A DNA stretch of 64,000 bases from Thioflexithrix psekupsensis. Lineage in GTDB: Bacteria > Pseudomonadota > Gammaproteobacteria > Beggiatoales > Beggiatoaceae. Location of the stretch: positions 1-64,000 of the forward strand of contig NZ_MSLT01000018.1 in assembly GCF_002149925.1 (NCBI RefSeq), given 5' to 3'. Numbering within the stretch: the first letter of the stretch is position 1; every line of letters starts with the position of its first letter. Shown one piece after another: positions 9,599-17,350 of the stretch. Under the pieces are notes generated by a model. It did no database searches, was not told the origin of the DNA, and saw only the letters and a list, made by a program, of their open reading frames with translations. Position numbers and translations under genes: made by a program.

Positions 9599-11971
9599 AT
9601 GCCCACCCTCTACGAAAAATTACAACACGCCCGCAGCGAAGAAGATGTCAAAGATATTTACATTAAAGCCTTGGGCTTAAAAAGCTATACCAAAGGTTTA
9701 ATTGATATTCGCACGGATGAGATTTGGTTTGAAGCGAAAGAAGGCGGGAAAATTTCTAGTTATGCGATGTTCACGCAATTATTGCATTATGTGCAGGATG
9801 CGTTAAATAAAGGGGAAATTATTCCGCCTTTTTTAGCGGTAATTGATACGGAAAAAGCCGCGTTAATGAAAACCGCTGATGTTTTGCCTTTGTTAAAAAA
9901 GAAAAGCATTAAATGGGGAAAATCAGCCAGTCAATATCCTAAACAAGCTTTAGACGAAGTATCGGCTTATATTGGGGCTTATTTTATTTCGTTTAAAATT
10001 TCTAGTCATGAGCAAGAATTTATTCAAGCCGTTAAGCAAGCGATTCAAACAGGCGAAATTATTCGCGCTCAAATTACGCCTGATAATTTAAAACAGGTTT
10101 TTGATAAATGGATGATCATGATTGGGCGGGAAATTATTGGGGTTAATGAAGAAGATTATGCCCTATTATTTTTTGCCGATGTAATGAACGATGGCACGTT
10201 ATCCACACATGAACATTTACCCGCTGAATTAATTTATATTAATAATCAACCCGCATTTTCATTGTATCAAAAAGTTTATAAATTAAATAATAAAGAAGGT
10301 TATCGTCAATTTTGGGCGATTTATCATAGACCCCCTGATACTGAATATCGTAATTATTTATTAGAACGCCGTGATAGTTTAATTCCTTTGGATGAACGCA
10401 GCTTTAAAGGCGCGTTTTATACGCCTTTAAATGTGGTTGATGCGGCTTATAATAAATTAACGGAAGTTTTGGGTAAAAATTGGCAAAAGAATTATATTGT
10501 GTGGGATATGTGTTGTGGCGTGGGAAATTTGGAAGTGAAACATTCTAATCCGCGTAATGTTTATATGAGTACTTTGGATCAAGCGGATATAGATGTGATG
10601 CGCGCCACAAAAACTTGCGCTGCGGCTTATCGTTTTCAATATGATTATTTAAATGATGACATTACTGATGACGGTAAAATTGATTATTCTCTGACCAATA
10701 AAATCCCCGAAAGTTTGCGCCAAGCGATTCGAGAAGGGAAAAAGATTTTAGTGTTAATGAATCCGCCTTATGCGGAGGCTGCTTCATCTGTAAATGAAGA
10801 AAGCAAAACAAATGTTGCAAAAAATAAAGTGTCTTCATTAATGATGAATGGTTATGGTTCAGCAACCCGCGAACTATTTACTCAATTTTTAGCGCGTATT
10901 TATCAAGAAATACCCACAGCAACAGTGGCCATTTTTAGCAAGCTAAAATATGTTAATGCGCCTTTTTTTGAAAAATTTAGAAATGTTTGGAAAGCCAAAT
11001 ATTTAGGTGGTTTTATTGTTCATAGCAAAGCCTTTGATGGGTTAAAAGGGGATTTTCCTATTGGTTTTTTGATATGGGATACAAAAGTAAAAAATAAAAT
11101 TAATGAAATCTCTGTGGAGGTGATTAATAAAGATGCTAATCCCATTGGTGAAAAATATTTTTATTGTGTTCCAAATGAAAAAATGCTTAATGTATGGATT
11201 TCACGTCCTAAATCAAATGAATTAGAAGTGATTCCACTTACAAATGCTTTAACGCCAGCAACTAAAAAAGATTTTAAAACTTGGTCTGATAATGCACTAG
11301 CTTATCTTACTGCTAAAGGTAATGATATGCAAAATGCTAATAGCACTTATATTCTTTCATCAAGAGCTTATGGTGAAAGCGGTGGAATATACATTAATCC
11401 AGAAAACCTTTGGCAAGCTGCAATTGTTTTCTCCGTGCGTCGTTTAATTAAACCCACTTGGTTAAACGACCGCGATCAATTTTTACAACCCACTGGCGAA
11501 TTAACCGACGAATTTAAACACGATTGTTTAATCTGGATGCTATTTAATGGCAGCAATTTAACCGCCAGTGCCAATGATTTAGAATGGAATGGTAAAAAAT
11601 GGTCAATTGTGAATCATTTTATTCCTTATTCTGAAGAAGAAATCGGCGCGCCAGATCGCTTTGAATCTGATTTTATGGTGCAATATCTCAAGAAAAAGAA
11701 ACTGTCTAAAGAAGCCAAAGCCGTTTTAAATGCAGGTCGATTATTATGGCAGGCTTATTTTTCCACCACAGACACTTATCGCACCTGCGAAGAATTAAAA
11801 TTAAATCGCCCTGATGTCGGTTGGTATCAAATTCGTAACGCCTTAAAAAAACGCAATGAAAGCGGCGATTATCTCCCTATTGATTTCAGCGAATTTGAAC
11901 AAGTTTATAAAGAATTAACGGTGAAATTGCAACCGTTGGTTTTTGAATTGGGTTTTTTGCGGGAATCTTAA
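9599..11971 (+). CDS. Single-chain restriction-modification enzyme (type IIG-like N6-adenine methyltransferase)
   Basis: This 790-residue protein combines a possible nuclease region with a gamma-type N6-adenine methyltransferase. Methyltransferase motifs are FKGAFYTP (269-276), motif I DMCCGVGNLE (303-312) and catalytic motif IV NPPY (388-391). The N-terminus has IDIRTDEIWFEAK (residues 35-47), which fits the D...ExK core of PD-(D/E)XK nucleases. The C-terminal 350 residues resemble a target-recognition region. No separate restriction or specificity gene is nearby, so cleavage, methylation and recognition may all be in one chain. Its AT-rich codon use differs from that of tsaD, which suggests transfer. 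Cleavage activity is inferred; the methyltransferase assignment is firmer. Its last 40 bases are duplicated at 15538. Confidence 0.8.
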   Translation: MPTLYEKLQHARSEEDVKDIYIKALGLKSYTKGLIDIRTDEIWFEAKEGGKISSYAMFTQLLHYVQDALNKGEIIPPFLAVIDTEKAALMKTADVLPLLKKKSIKWGKSASQYPKQALDEVSAYIGAYFISFKISSHEQEFIQAVKQAIQTGEIIRAQITPDNLKQVFDKWMIMIGREIIGVNEEDYALLFFADVMNDGTLSTHEHLPAELIYINNQPAFSLYQKVYKLNNKEGYRQFWAIYHRPPDTEYRNYLLERRDSLIPLDERSFKGAFYTPLNVVDAAYNKLTEVLGKNWQKNYIVWDMCCGVGNLEVKHSNPRNVYMSTLDQADIDVMRATKTCAAAYRFQYDYLNDDITDDGKIDYSLTNKIPESLRQAIREGKKILVLMNPPYAEAASSVNEESKTNVAKNKVSSLMMNGYGSATRELFTQFLARIYQEIPTATVAIFSKLKYVNAPFFEKFRNVWKAKYLGGFIVHSKAFDGLKGDFPIGFLIWDTKVKNKINEISVEVINKDANPIGEKYFYCVPNEKMLNVWISRPKSNELEVIPLTNALTPATKKDFKTWSDNALAYLTAKGNDMQNANSTYILSSRAYGESGGIYINPENLWQAAIVFSVRRLIKPTWLNDRDQFLQPTGELTDEFKHDCLIWMLFNGSNLTASANDLEWNGKKWSIVNHFIPYSEEEIGAPDRFESDFMVQYLKKKKLSKEAKAVLNAGRLLWQAYFSTTDTYRTCEELKLNRPDVGWYQIRNALKKRNESGDYLPIDFSEFEQVYKELTVKLQPLVFELGFLRES
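11927..11966 (+). repeat. 3' end of the restriction-modification gene, duplicated at 15538
   Basis: About 40 bases encoding LQPLVFELGFLRE match 15538-15577 with a few differences. The coding differences (CCG/CCA, GGT/GGG, GAA/GAG) are all synonymous, which points to two diverged gene copies and not to a recent target-site duplication. Confidence 0.75.
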
Positions 11972-12012
11972 AAGATTGCTTACTATTTTCTTATATTTAC
12001 AAGGAAAAAACC

Positions 12013-12237
12013 ATGTATATTGCCATAAAAGCCATTTACGAAAACGGGCAAATTATTCTGCAAGAACCGCCGCCCACTGCTGAAAAAACCGATGTTATCG
12101 TGATGTTTGTTAAAGATGAAACGGCAAGAATAGACTCATCTACAAAAGGAGTGAAAATCGGCAGTTTAGCGGGAAAGGGTTATCAAATTCCTGATGATTT
12201 TAATCAACCGCTGACTGATTTAAGTGAATATATATAA
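12013..12237 (+). CDS. Antitoxin-like small protein paired with a PIN-domain toxin
   Basis: This 74-residue protein begins MYIAIKAIYENGQIILQEPPP, a short beta-rich start typical of AF2212/DUF104-like antitoxins, and continues with a charged linker and a C-terminal tail (DDFNQPLTDLSEYI) of the kind that binds a toxin. An AAGGA ribosome-binding site precedes the ATG. Its stop codon overlaps the first codon of the PIN frame, the tight arrangement expected of a toxin-antitoxin pair. The family is inferred from pattern and context. Confidence 0.65.
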   Translation: MYIAIKAIYENGQIILQEPPPTAEKTDVIVMFVKDETARIDSSTKGVKIGSLAGKGYQIPDDFNQPLTDLSEYI

Positions 12238-12632
12238 TACGCTATTTAGTTGATACACAAATTTTTATTTGGACATTAATTAGCCCAGATAATCTTACTG
12301 CACAAACTCGTCAAATTCTGCAAAGTAATGAAATCTTTGTTAGCCAAGTCAGCTTATTTGAAATTGCAATTAAACAAAAAATAAGTAAATTACCAGAATT
12401 GCCATTAACAATTGGGTTATTAGCTGAATGTATTGAACGGGATAATTTTAATTTATTACCTATCACTACAAATCATATTGCTGCATACGATTCTATTCCG
12501 TTATTAGAAAATCATCGTGATCCTTTTGATCGCTTGTTATTGGCTATCGCGTTAAGTGAAAATATACCCATTATTTCTTCTGATGCAAACTTTTCTTATT
12601 ACGCATCATTTGTTCAGCTTATAAAAAATTAA
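12237..12632 (+). pseudogene. VapC-like PIN-domain toxin lacking a normal start codon
   Basis: Read from 12237 the frame encodes IRYLVDTQIFIWTLISPD, then VSQVSLFEIAIKQKISKLPELP and HRDPFDRLLLAIALSENIPIISSDANF, which are the N-terminal, middle and C-terminal acidic motifs of a complete PIN ribonuclease domain (about 131 residues). The codon where the start belongs is ATA, overlapping the antitoxin stop TAATA. The frame is closed by TGA at 12225-12227, and the first ATG is at 12399, after the first catalytic Asp and the middle Glu. Either a rare ATA start is used or the toxin has lost its start. The catalytic residues are otherwise intact, which suggests a recent event. Confidence 0.7.
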
Positions 12633-12664
12633 GTCCCCAAACTTAAAAAGGAACATTTTCAACC

Positions 12665-15475
12665 ATGCCAAATAAACCTAAAGTGATTTTGCAATTAGAG
12701 AAGGATTTGGGATTTGAGCTTGAGCAGGTGGAGTTGGGGAGAATTTGGACTTGGGAGAGAGAAAAACTTATTGGTTTTTCTTTGTCTTCGATAGGACAAG
12801 TGATTGGTTTGCGCTTAACTGGATGTGAAATAAAAAATCTAAATCTGTTAAAAAATTTAAATGCTTTAACCGATTTAAATTTAAGAGGCAACCAAATAAG
12901 TGACTTAAATTTTTTAGAGAATTTAACTAATTTGATTAATTTGGATTTAAATTCTAATAAAATCAATGAGATAAGCCCGTTACAAGGCTTGACCGCTTTG
13001 ACTCAGTTGAGTTTATCAGAGAATCAAATCAGCGACCTAAGCCCGTTACAAGATTTGACCGCTTTGACTCGGTTGAACTTGTGGTGGAATCAAATCATAG
13101 ACCTAAGCCAGTTAAAAGGCTTGACCGCTTTGACTGAGTTGTACTTACGAGATAATCAAATCAGTGACCCAAGCCCATTACAAGGCTTGACCGCTTTGAC
13201 TTGGTTGGATTTACAGAATAATCAAATTCAAGAAATCACTTTAGATTTTCTAAATCATTTCCAAAAATTGATAGAGCTTAAACTTTATGGAAATCCCATT
13301 AAAAATATACCAGAAGAAATTTTTAATCGTAAATATAAAGATGTTTTAACTCCAGTCCGCCACTATCTCGAAGACCTCGAAAAGCAGCAAATCCAAACCT
13401 ATCAAGCTAAAGTGATTTTAATTGGCAATGGGCGCGTGGGTAAAACTTGTTTGCTCAAGCGGTGGCTGGATAAGACTTTTGATGAAAAAGAACCTTCTAC
13501 TCATGCGATTCAATTGCGGCATTACTGCCCTGAAAAACTTTGCAAAAACAATGGAAATGCTGGATTTTTAAAATCCATTTTAAACAAAATTTTAAATCTT
13601 TTTCATATAAAAAATGAATCTAGGGATATTCAGTTTCACATTTGGGATTTTGGTGGACAAGATATTTATCACGCCACCCATCGCTTGTTTATGAAAACCA
13701 AAGCAATTTTTGTTTTAGTGTGGGATGCTCAAACAGAAAAAGAACCTGAGCAAAAAGAAGCTGATCATTCTTATCGTAATTATCCCTTAAATTATTGGTT
13801 AGATTATGCGAAAAATTTAGGCAAAAATAGCCCTATTTTAATCGTGCAAACTAAAAAACAGCGCGATGGGGAACAAATCCCAAAAAATTTAGCGGAATTG
13901 CGTCAGAATTACAATATTATTGCGTCTATTGCTGTGGAATCTTCGCAAGATAAACACAATGGCTTTACTTTTTTTGAACAACATTTAATGGAACAAGTTG
14001 AAAAATTACTTGAAAAAACCTGTACCGTTTTTCCTAAATCATGGTGGGATGTACAGATTCAGTTACAAAAGTGGCAAACTTCTAAAAAAACCCTTTCTTT
14101 AACTGAATTTAATAAACTGTGTCAAAAATTTGGATTGGATAATGAACATGCGTCAAGTGTGTTATCTTATTTGCATCATTCAGGCGTGGTATTTTATCAA
14201 GAAAATCTATTTCAAAATCAAATTATTTTAGACCAAAAATGGGCGATTGATGCGGTTTATACCTTGTTTGATCGTAGTGGTATTTTTCTACGTTTAGCAC
14301 GAACAGGAGAATTTGATACTGGTGATTTACAACAGGTATGGAATGACTACTCTGAAATTGAGCAAGCCTTATTTTTAAATTTCATGAAATCTTGTGAGAT
14401 TTGTTTTGAATTAGATTATGATTCTGAAAAACCTTTTTCCGAACGTCGTTTTATTGCGCCTGCTTTATTGCCAGAGGAAAAACCAAAGCCATCAAATCTA
14501 TGGTTAAATGCTCAAAAATGGTTTGTGCGTTATCAATATCGGTTTTTACATTACGGCAATTTGCAAAGTTTTATCGTGCGCACGCATCAATGGGCAGAGC
14601 GAGCCAGTTTGTGGAAAAATGGTTGTGAATTAGATGATGATCAGGGAAATTCAGCCCTGATCGAAGGCTTTTTTAACACAGAAAAACCTTATTTACAAAT
14701 CATGGTGACAGGTAATAATCCACAAAATCTTTTGGATAAAGTGCGTAATGAATTTGACGAGATTCAACAAGATGATCAAGTGGAGGAGTGCTGGTCATTA
14801 AATGGAGAGGATTTCGTGCGTAGAATTGATGTGGAAAGCGCATCAAAACAGAATCGGCAAATTCAGGCTATTAACGGCGTTTGGGTTGATATTGAAGGTT
14901 TTAAATTGTTTCTTCAAAAAAATGATAAGGAGAGATTTATGTCAGAGATTAAAATATTTGTTTCTTATGCCAGCCAAGATCGTCAATTGCGTCAATTATT
15001 GGTTGATGGATTAACCAGGCATTTAAGCCACAGAGCCGATTTCACCTATAACTTTTGGACAGATAAAGACATCGTCCTAGGCGACGATTGGCAGGAGGAA
15101 ATAGACAACTCCCTCAAAGACACACAAGCCGCATTACTTCTTGTCAGTGCCAGTTTTGCGGCTTCGGGCTTTATTAAGGAAAACGAACTTCCCGTTTTTT
15201 TCCAACGAAAAAAAGAAGAGGGCTACTGCATTATGCCTGTGTTGGTGAGAGAGTTTGATTTTGGTCATTTTGAGAAAATCTCAAAAATACAGTTTTTTAA
15301 ACCTTATCACGGAGATTATGAATACACTAATCCCGCGATTCAACACACCGTAATGCCGTTTGATAAAATAGCCGAATATAAAGATATTCCCGACGGAATT
15401 AGAGAGCGTTATTACAAGAACCTTGCGGCTGAAATTGATAAGATGGTGAGAAAGAAATTTACCAAAAAGATTTAA
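12665..15475 (+). CDS. LRR-Roc-COR-TIR protein (bacterial ROCO with C-terminal TIR domain)
   Basis: This 936-residue multidomain protein starts with about seven leucine-rich repeats (residues 45-215, consensus LTxLxLxxNQIxDLSPLQGL). A Roc GTPase follows, with P-loop GNGRVGKT (254-261), G3 DFGGQD (328-333) and a degenerate G4 (QTKKQRDG, where TKxD is expected). A COR-like region spans about 430-740. The C-terminus is a TIR domain from residue 759 (MSEIKIFVSYASQDRQLRQLL, WTDKD, LLLVSASFAASGFIKENELP). TIR domains of this type act as NADases or signalling modules, and LRR-GTPase-TIR architecture recalls immune receptors, so a defence role is plausible but inferred. It follows a restriction-modification gene and a toxin-antitoxin pair. 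A strong internal start precedes the TIR domain. Confidence 0.88.
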   Translation: MPNKPKVILQLEKDLGFELEQVELGRIWTWEREKLIGFSLSSIGQVIGLRLTGCEIKNLNLLKNLNALTDLNLRGNQISDLNFLENLTNLINLDLNSNKINEISPLQGLTALTQLSLSENQISDLSPLQDLTALTRLNLWWNQIIDLSQLKGLTALTELYLRDNQISDPSPLQGLTALTWLDLQNNQIQEITLDFLNHFQKLIELKLYGNPIKNIPEEIFNRKYKDVLTPVRHYLEDLEKQQIQTYQAKVILIGNGRVGKTCLLKRWLDKTFDEKEPSTHAIQLRHYCPEKLCKNNGNAGFLKSILNKILNLFHIKNESRDIQFHIWDFGGQDIYHATHRLFMKTKAIFVLVWDAQTEKEPEQKEADHSYRNYPLNYWLDYAKNLGKNSPILIVQTKKQRDGEQIPKNLAELRQNYNIIASIAVESSQDKHNGFTFFEQHLMEQVEKLLEKTCTVFPKSWWDVQIQLQKWQTSKKTLSLTEFNKLCQKFGLDNEHASSVLSYLHHSGVVFYQENLFQNQIILDQKWAIDAVYTLFDRSGIFLRLARTGEFDTGDLQQVWNDYSEIEQALFLNFMKSCEICFELDYDSEKPFSERRFIAPALLPEEKPKPSNLWLNAQKWFVRYQYRFLHYGNLQSFIVRTHQWAERASLWKNGCELDDDQGNSALIEGFFNTEKPYLQIMVTGNNPQNLLDKVRNEFDEIQQDDQVEECWSLNGEDFVRRIDVESASKQNRQIQAINGVWVDIEGFKLFLQKNDKERFMSEIKIFVSYASQDRQLRQLLVDGLTRHLSHRADFTYNFWTDKDIVLGDDWQEEIDNSLKDTQAALLLVSASFAASGFIKENELPVFFQRKKEEGYCIMPVLVREFDFGHFEKISKIQFFKPYHGDYEYTNPAIQHTVMPFDKIAEYKDIPDGIRERYYKNLAAEIDKMVRKKFTKKI
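14927..14941 (+). promoter_or_regulatory. Internal Shine-Dalgarno and start before the TIR domain
   Basis: AAGGAG at 14927-14932 is followed six bases later by an in-frame ATG at 14939, which is codon 759 of the ROCO gene and the natural first residue of the TIR domain. It could direct a separate 178-residue TIR protein, or be the fossil start of a once independent gene. Confidence 0.6.
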
Positions 15476-15490
15476 TTCATAAACCCTTAT

Positions 15491-15504
15491 TTGTCAGAAT
15501 CAGA
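15491..15504. repeat. 14-bp direct repeat, right copy
   Basis: TTGTCAGAATCAGA is identical to 9560-9573. Only 33 bases separate it from the restriction-modification relic at 15538. The left copy stands 25 bases before the intact restriction-modification gene. Confidence 0.6.
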
Positions 15505-15537
15505 ATTTCCAGACACAAGAATTTTCAAAATTGATTC

Positions 15538-15579
15538 TTGCAACCATTGGTTTTTGAATTGGGGTTTTTGCGGGAGTGA
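15538..15579 (+). pseudogene. C-terminal relic of a second restriction-modification gene
   Basis: The frame TTG...TGA encodes LQPLVFELGFLRE and a stop. It is the last 13 residues of a homologue of the enzyme at 9599, with synonymous codon differences. No other part of that gene remains nearby; upstream lie only the 14-bp repeat and the ROCO gene. Confidence 0.7.
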
Positions 15580-15781
15580 GATTTTTTTGGTTGTAGTCGG
15601 AATTTTTCATGAAAGTATTTGGCAAATTTTTGGAATATGTCCTATATTTTCAGTAATCGTAAATCCCTTGTAACGCTAAGGAGAATATATCTTGACCGTC
15701 TATGTAAAGCATCTTGTTGTGTAAAATCACTCGCTGAGACGGATTCAGCGGTCTTTTCATTTCACCGCGGAGCTTTTTCTC

Positions 15782-16348
15782 ATGTTTAGCAAATGCAATA
15801 TACGAACGATTCAGTTGAAAGATGGTCAGACATTTTCTGGTTGCGTTAGCGATTTTGAAGAACAAGAAGACCATACCATTGTCTATCACTCAGGATTTTT
15901 TACAAAGGAATATATCCATATTGGGTGTATTGCCAGTGATCATATAGAGTTTTCGTTTTCAAAATTATTTGATAATTTAGTGGTTTGGGGTTTATCTCTG
16001 ATTGTTTTGATTGCAATACTCGCCATCATCATGGGGAATATGATCGACTCTTCGGGAGAGGATACCCCACCGGGTGAAAAGCAAGTCAAGCACTCCTGTC
16101 AGTTATTTTCCAACAAATCCGCTGAAGAATTGCCGCTTTTATCCACCAAACATCCCTCTGCCCACAGCGCGGAAGTGAAACAGATACAGAAGTGGCTACA
16201 TTTAGCAGAAACAGGGCAGTTTTCAGGTGAAACAGAACGCATCGTGCGCCAATTTCAGAAAGATAGCCGTTTAAAAGTGGACGGCAAAGTGGGCGAGAAA
16301 ACATGGAAAATGTTACAACAGCGGTTCTGTTCTCAAGATAAAGCCTAA
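15782..16348 (+). CDS. Membrane protein with C-terminal peptidoglycan-binding domain
   Basis: The 188-residue protein has an N-terminal SH3-like or small beta domain (IRTIQLKDGQTFSGCVSDFEEQEDHTIVYHSGFFTKEYIH), one transmembrane helix at about 67-86 (VVWGLSLIVLIAILAIIMGN), a linker, and a PG_binding_1 domain at about 125-183 (AEVKQIQKWLHL, TERIVRQFQKDSRLKVDGKVGEKTWKML). The topology suggests a cytoplasmic N-domain and a periplasmic domain that grips peptidoglycan. It stands alone between the defence cluster and a converging operon. I do not recognise the N-domain with certainty. Confidence 0.75.
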   Translation: MFSKCNIRTIQLKDGQTFSGCVSDFEEQEDHTIVYHSGFFTKEYIHIGCIASDHIEFSFSKLFDNLVVWGLSLIVLIAILAIIMGNMIDSSGEDTPPGEKQVKHSCQLFSNKSAEELPLLSTKHPSAHSAEVKQIQKWLHLAETGQFSGETERIVRQFQKDSRLKVDGKVGEKTWKMLQQRFCSQDKA

Positions 16349-16358
16349 TGATTTAATA

Positions 16359-16385
16359 GGCAGGTATGGTGGTTTTGTACCTGCC
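16359..16385. terminator. Hairpin between converging genes
   Basis: GGCAGGTA (16359-16366) pairs with TACCTGCC (16378-16385). No clear T-run follows, so its efficiency as a terminator is doubtful, but its position between two converging genes fits. Confidence 0.45.
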
Positions 16386-16413
16386 TGAAGCGGCTATAAT
16401 TCACTAAATCCCC

Positions 16414-17328
16414 CTATCTCCGCTCCCCCTTCTTCCACCGTGCAACCCCATGAATCCCCAGCACAATTACCAAGCCCAATAACATCATCAATAACGCCAA
16501 TCCTGTCGTTGCATTAAAATCTGGCCATAACGGCGTTGATTCCATTAACCGCGCTTTCTCTCTCACCATCACATAATGACGCTCTTGAAATGGCCAAATA
16601 CGCCATAAAGAACCAATTAAAATACCAATAATAAACAACAAAGTAGGGCGATAAAAATGTTCTAATAACCAATCAAAAAAACGGCTAAATAACACCAACC
16701 CCAATAAAACCCCCACTCCAAAAGGAATAATAATACTAAAATTAAAATGACTGATACCATTTAAAATCGTTTCATACTTATTCAAAATCAACAGAATAAA
16801 TGAACCCGAAATGCCCGGTAATAACATCGCCGAAATGGCAACAAAACCACTGAATACAATAAACCACATCGCATCAGGGGTGTCAACAGGAATTAAATTA
16901 ACCACCAACCAACCCACTATTGTCCCCAATAAAAGAAAAATAACCGTCGCCCAATCTTTCTTGACCGCAGTCGGTAATAAAGTAAAAATAGAACCGACAA
17001 TCAAACCGAAAAATAAACCATAAATCGGCTCAGGATGCGTATTGAGCAAAGTCGGTAAAGGAATCACACGAGTAAAAAATAACACCGCGGCAAATAAACC
17101 GATTAATAACGGCAGTAAAAAACCAAAATGCGGCCGCTGCCACACCGTTTTAATATCCAAGCGAATAATCGCCTGCAACCACACCTGATCAAAAGAGCGA
17201 ATCGCATCTAATAACGACTTATAAATTCCCAAAATAAACGCCATCGTCCCCCCACTCACCCCCGGCACCACATCCGCCGCACCCATACAAAAACCTTTTA
17301 ACGCAAGAATAAACTTATCGGCTAACAA
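16414..17328 (-). CDS. DUF368 membrane protein, probable undecaprenyl-phosphate translocase
   Basis: This 304-residue multipass protein begins with the DUF368 signature (FCMGAADVVPGVSGGTMAFILGIY) and repeats a related motif later (ISAMLLPGISGSFILLILNKYE); the pair of PGxSGG/PGxSGS motifs marks two inverted halves. DUF368 proteins (PopT family) have been implicated in returning undecaprenyl phosphate across the cytoplasmic membrane for envelope synthesis. About eight to ten transmembrane helices are visible. It is the last gene of a three-gene operon, 22 bases after the membrane AAA ATPase. The family is clear; the substrate comes from family knowledge. Confidence 0.85.
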   Translation of the reverse strand: MLADKFILALKGFCMGAADVVPGVSGGTMAFILGIYKSLLDAIRSFDQVWLQAIIRLDIKTVWQRPHFGFLLPLLIGLFAAVLFFTRVIPLPTLLNTHPEPIYGLFFGLIVGSIFTLLPTAVKKDWATVIFLLLGTIVGWLVVNLIPVDTPDAMWFIVFSGFVAISAMLLPGISGSFILLILNKYETILNGISHFNFSIIIPFGVGVLLGLVLFSRFFDWLLEHFYRPTLLFIIGILIGSLWRIWPFQERHYVMVREKARLMESTPLWPDFNATTGLALLMMLLGLVIVLGIHGVARWKKGERR

Positions 17329-17350
17329 TTTTTATCTCCTCAATAAATCG

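Noticed and set aside
15491-15673. A 60-codon frame after the ROCO gene
   Set aside because: It runs through the 14-bp repeat and out of phase through the restriction-modification relic, and has no ribosome-binding site.
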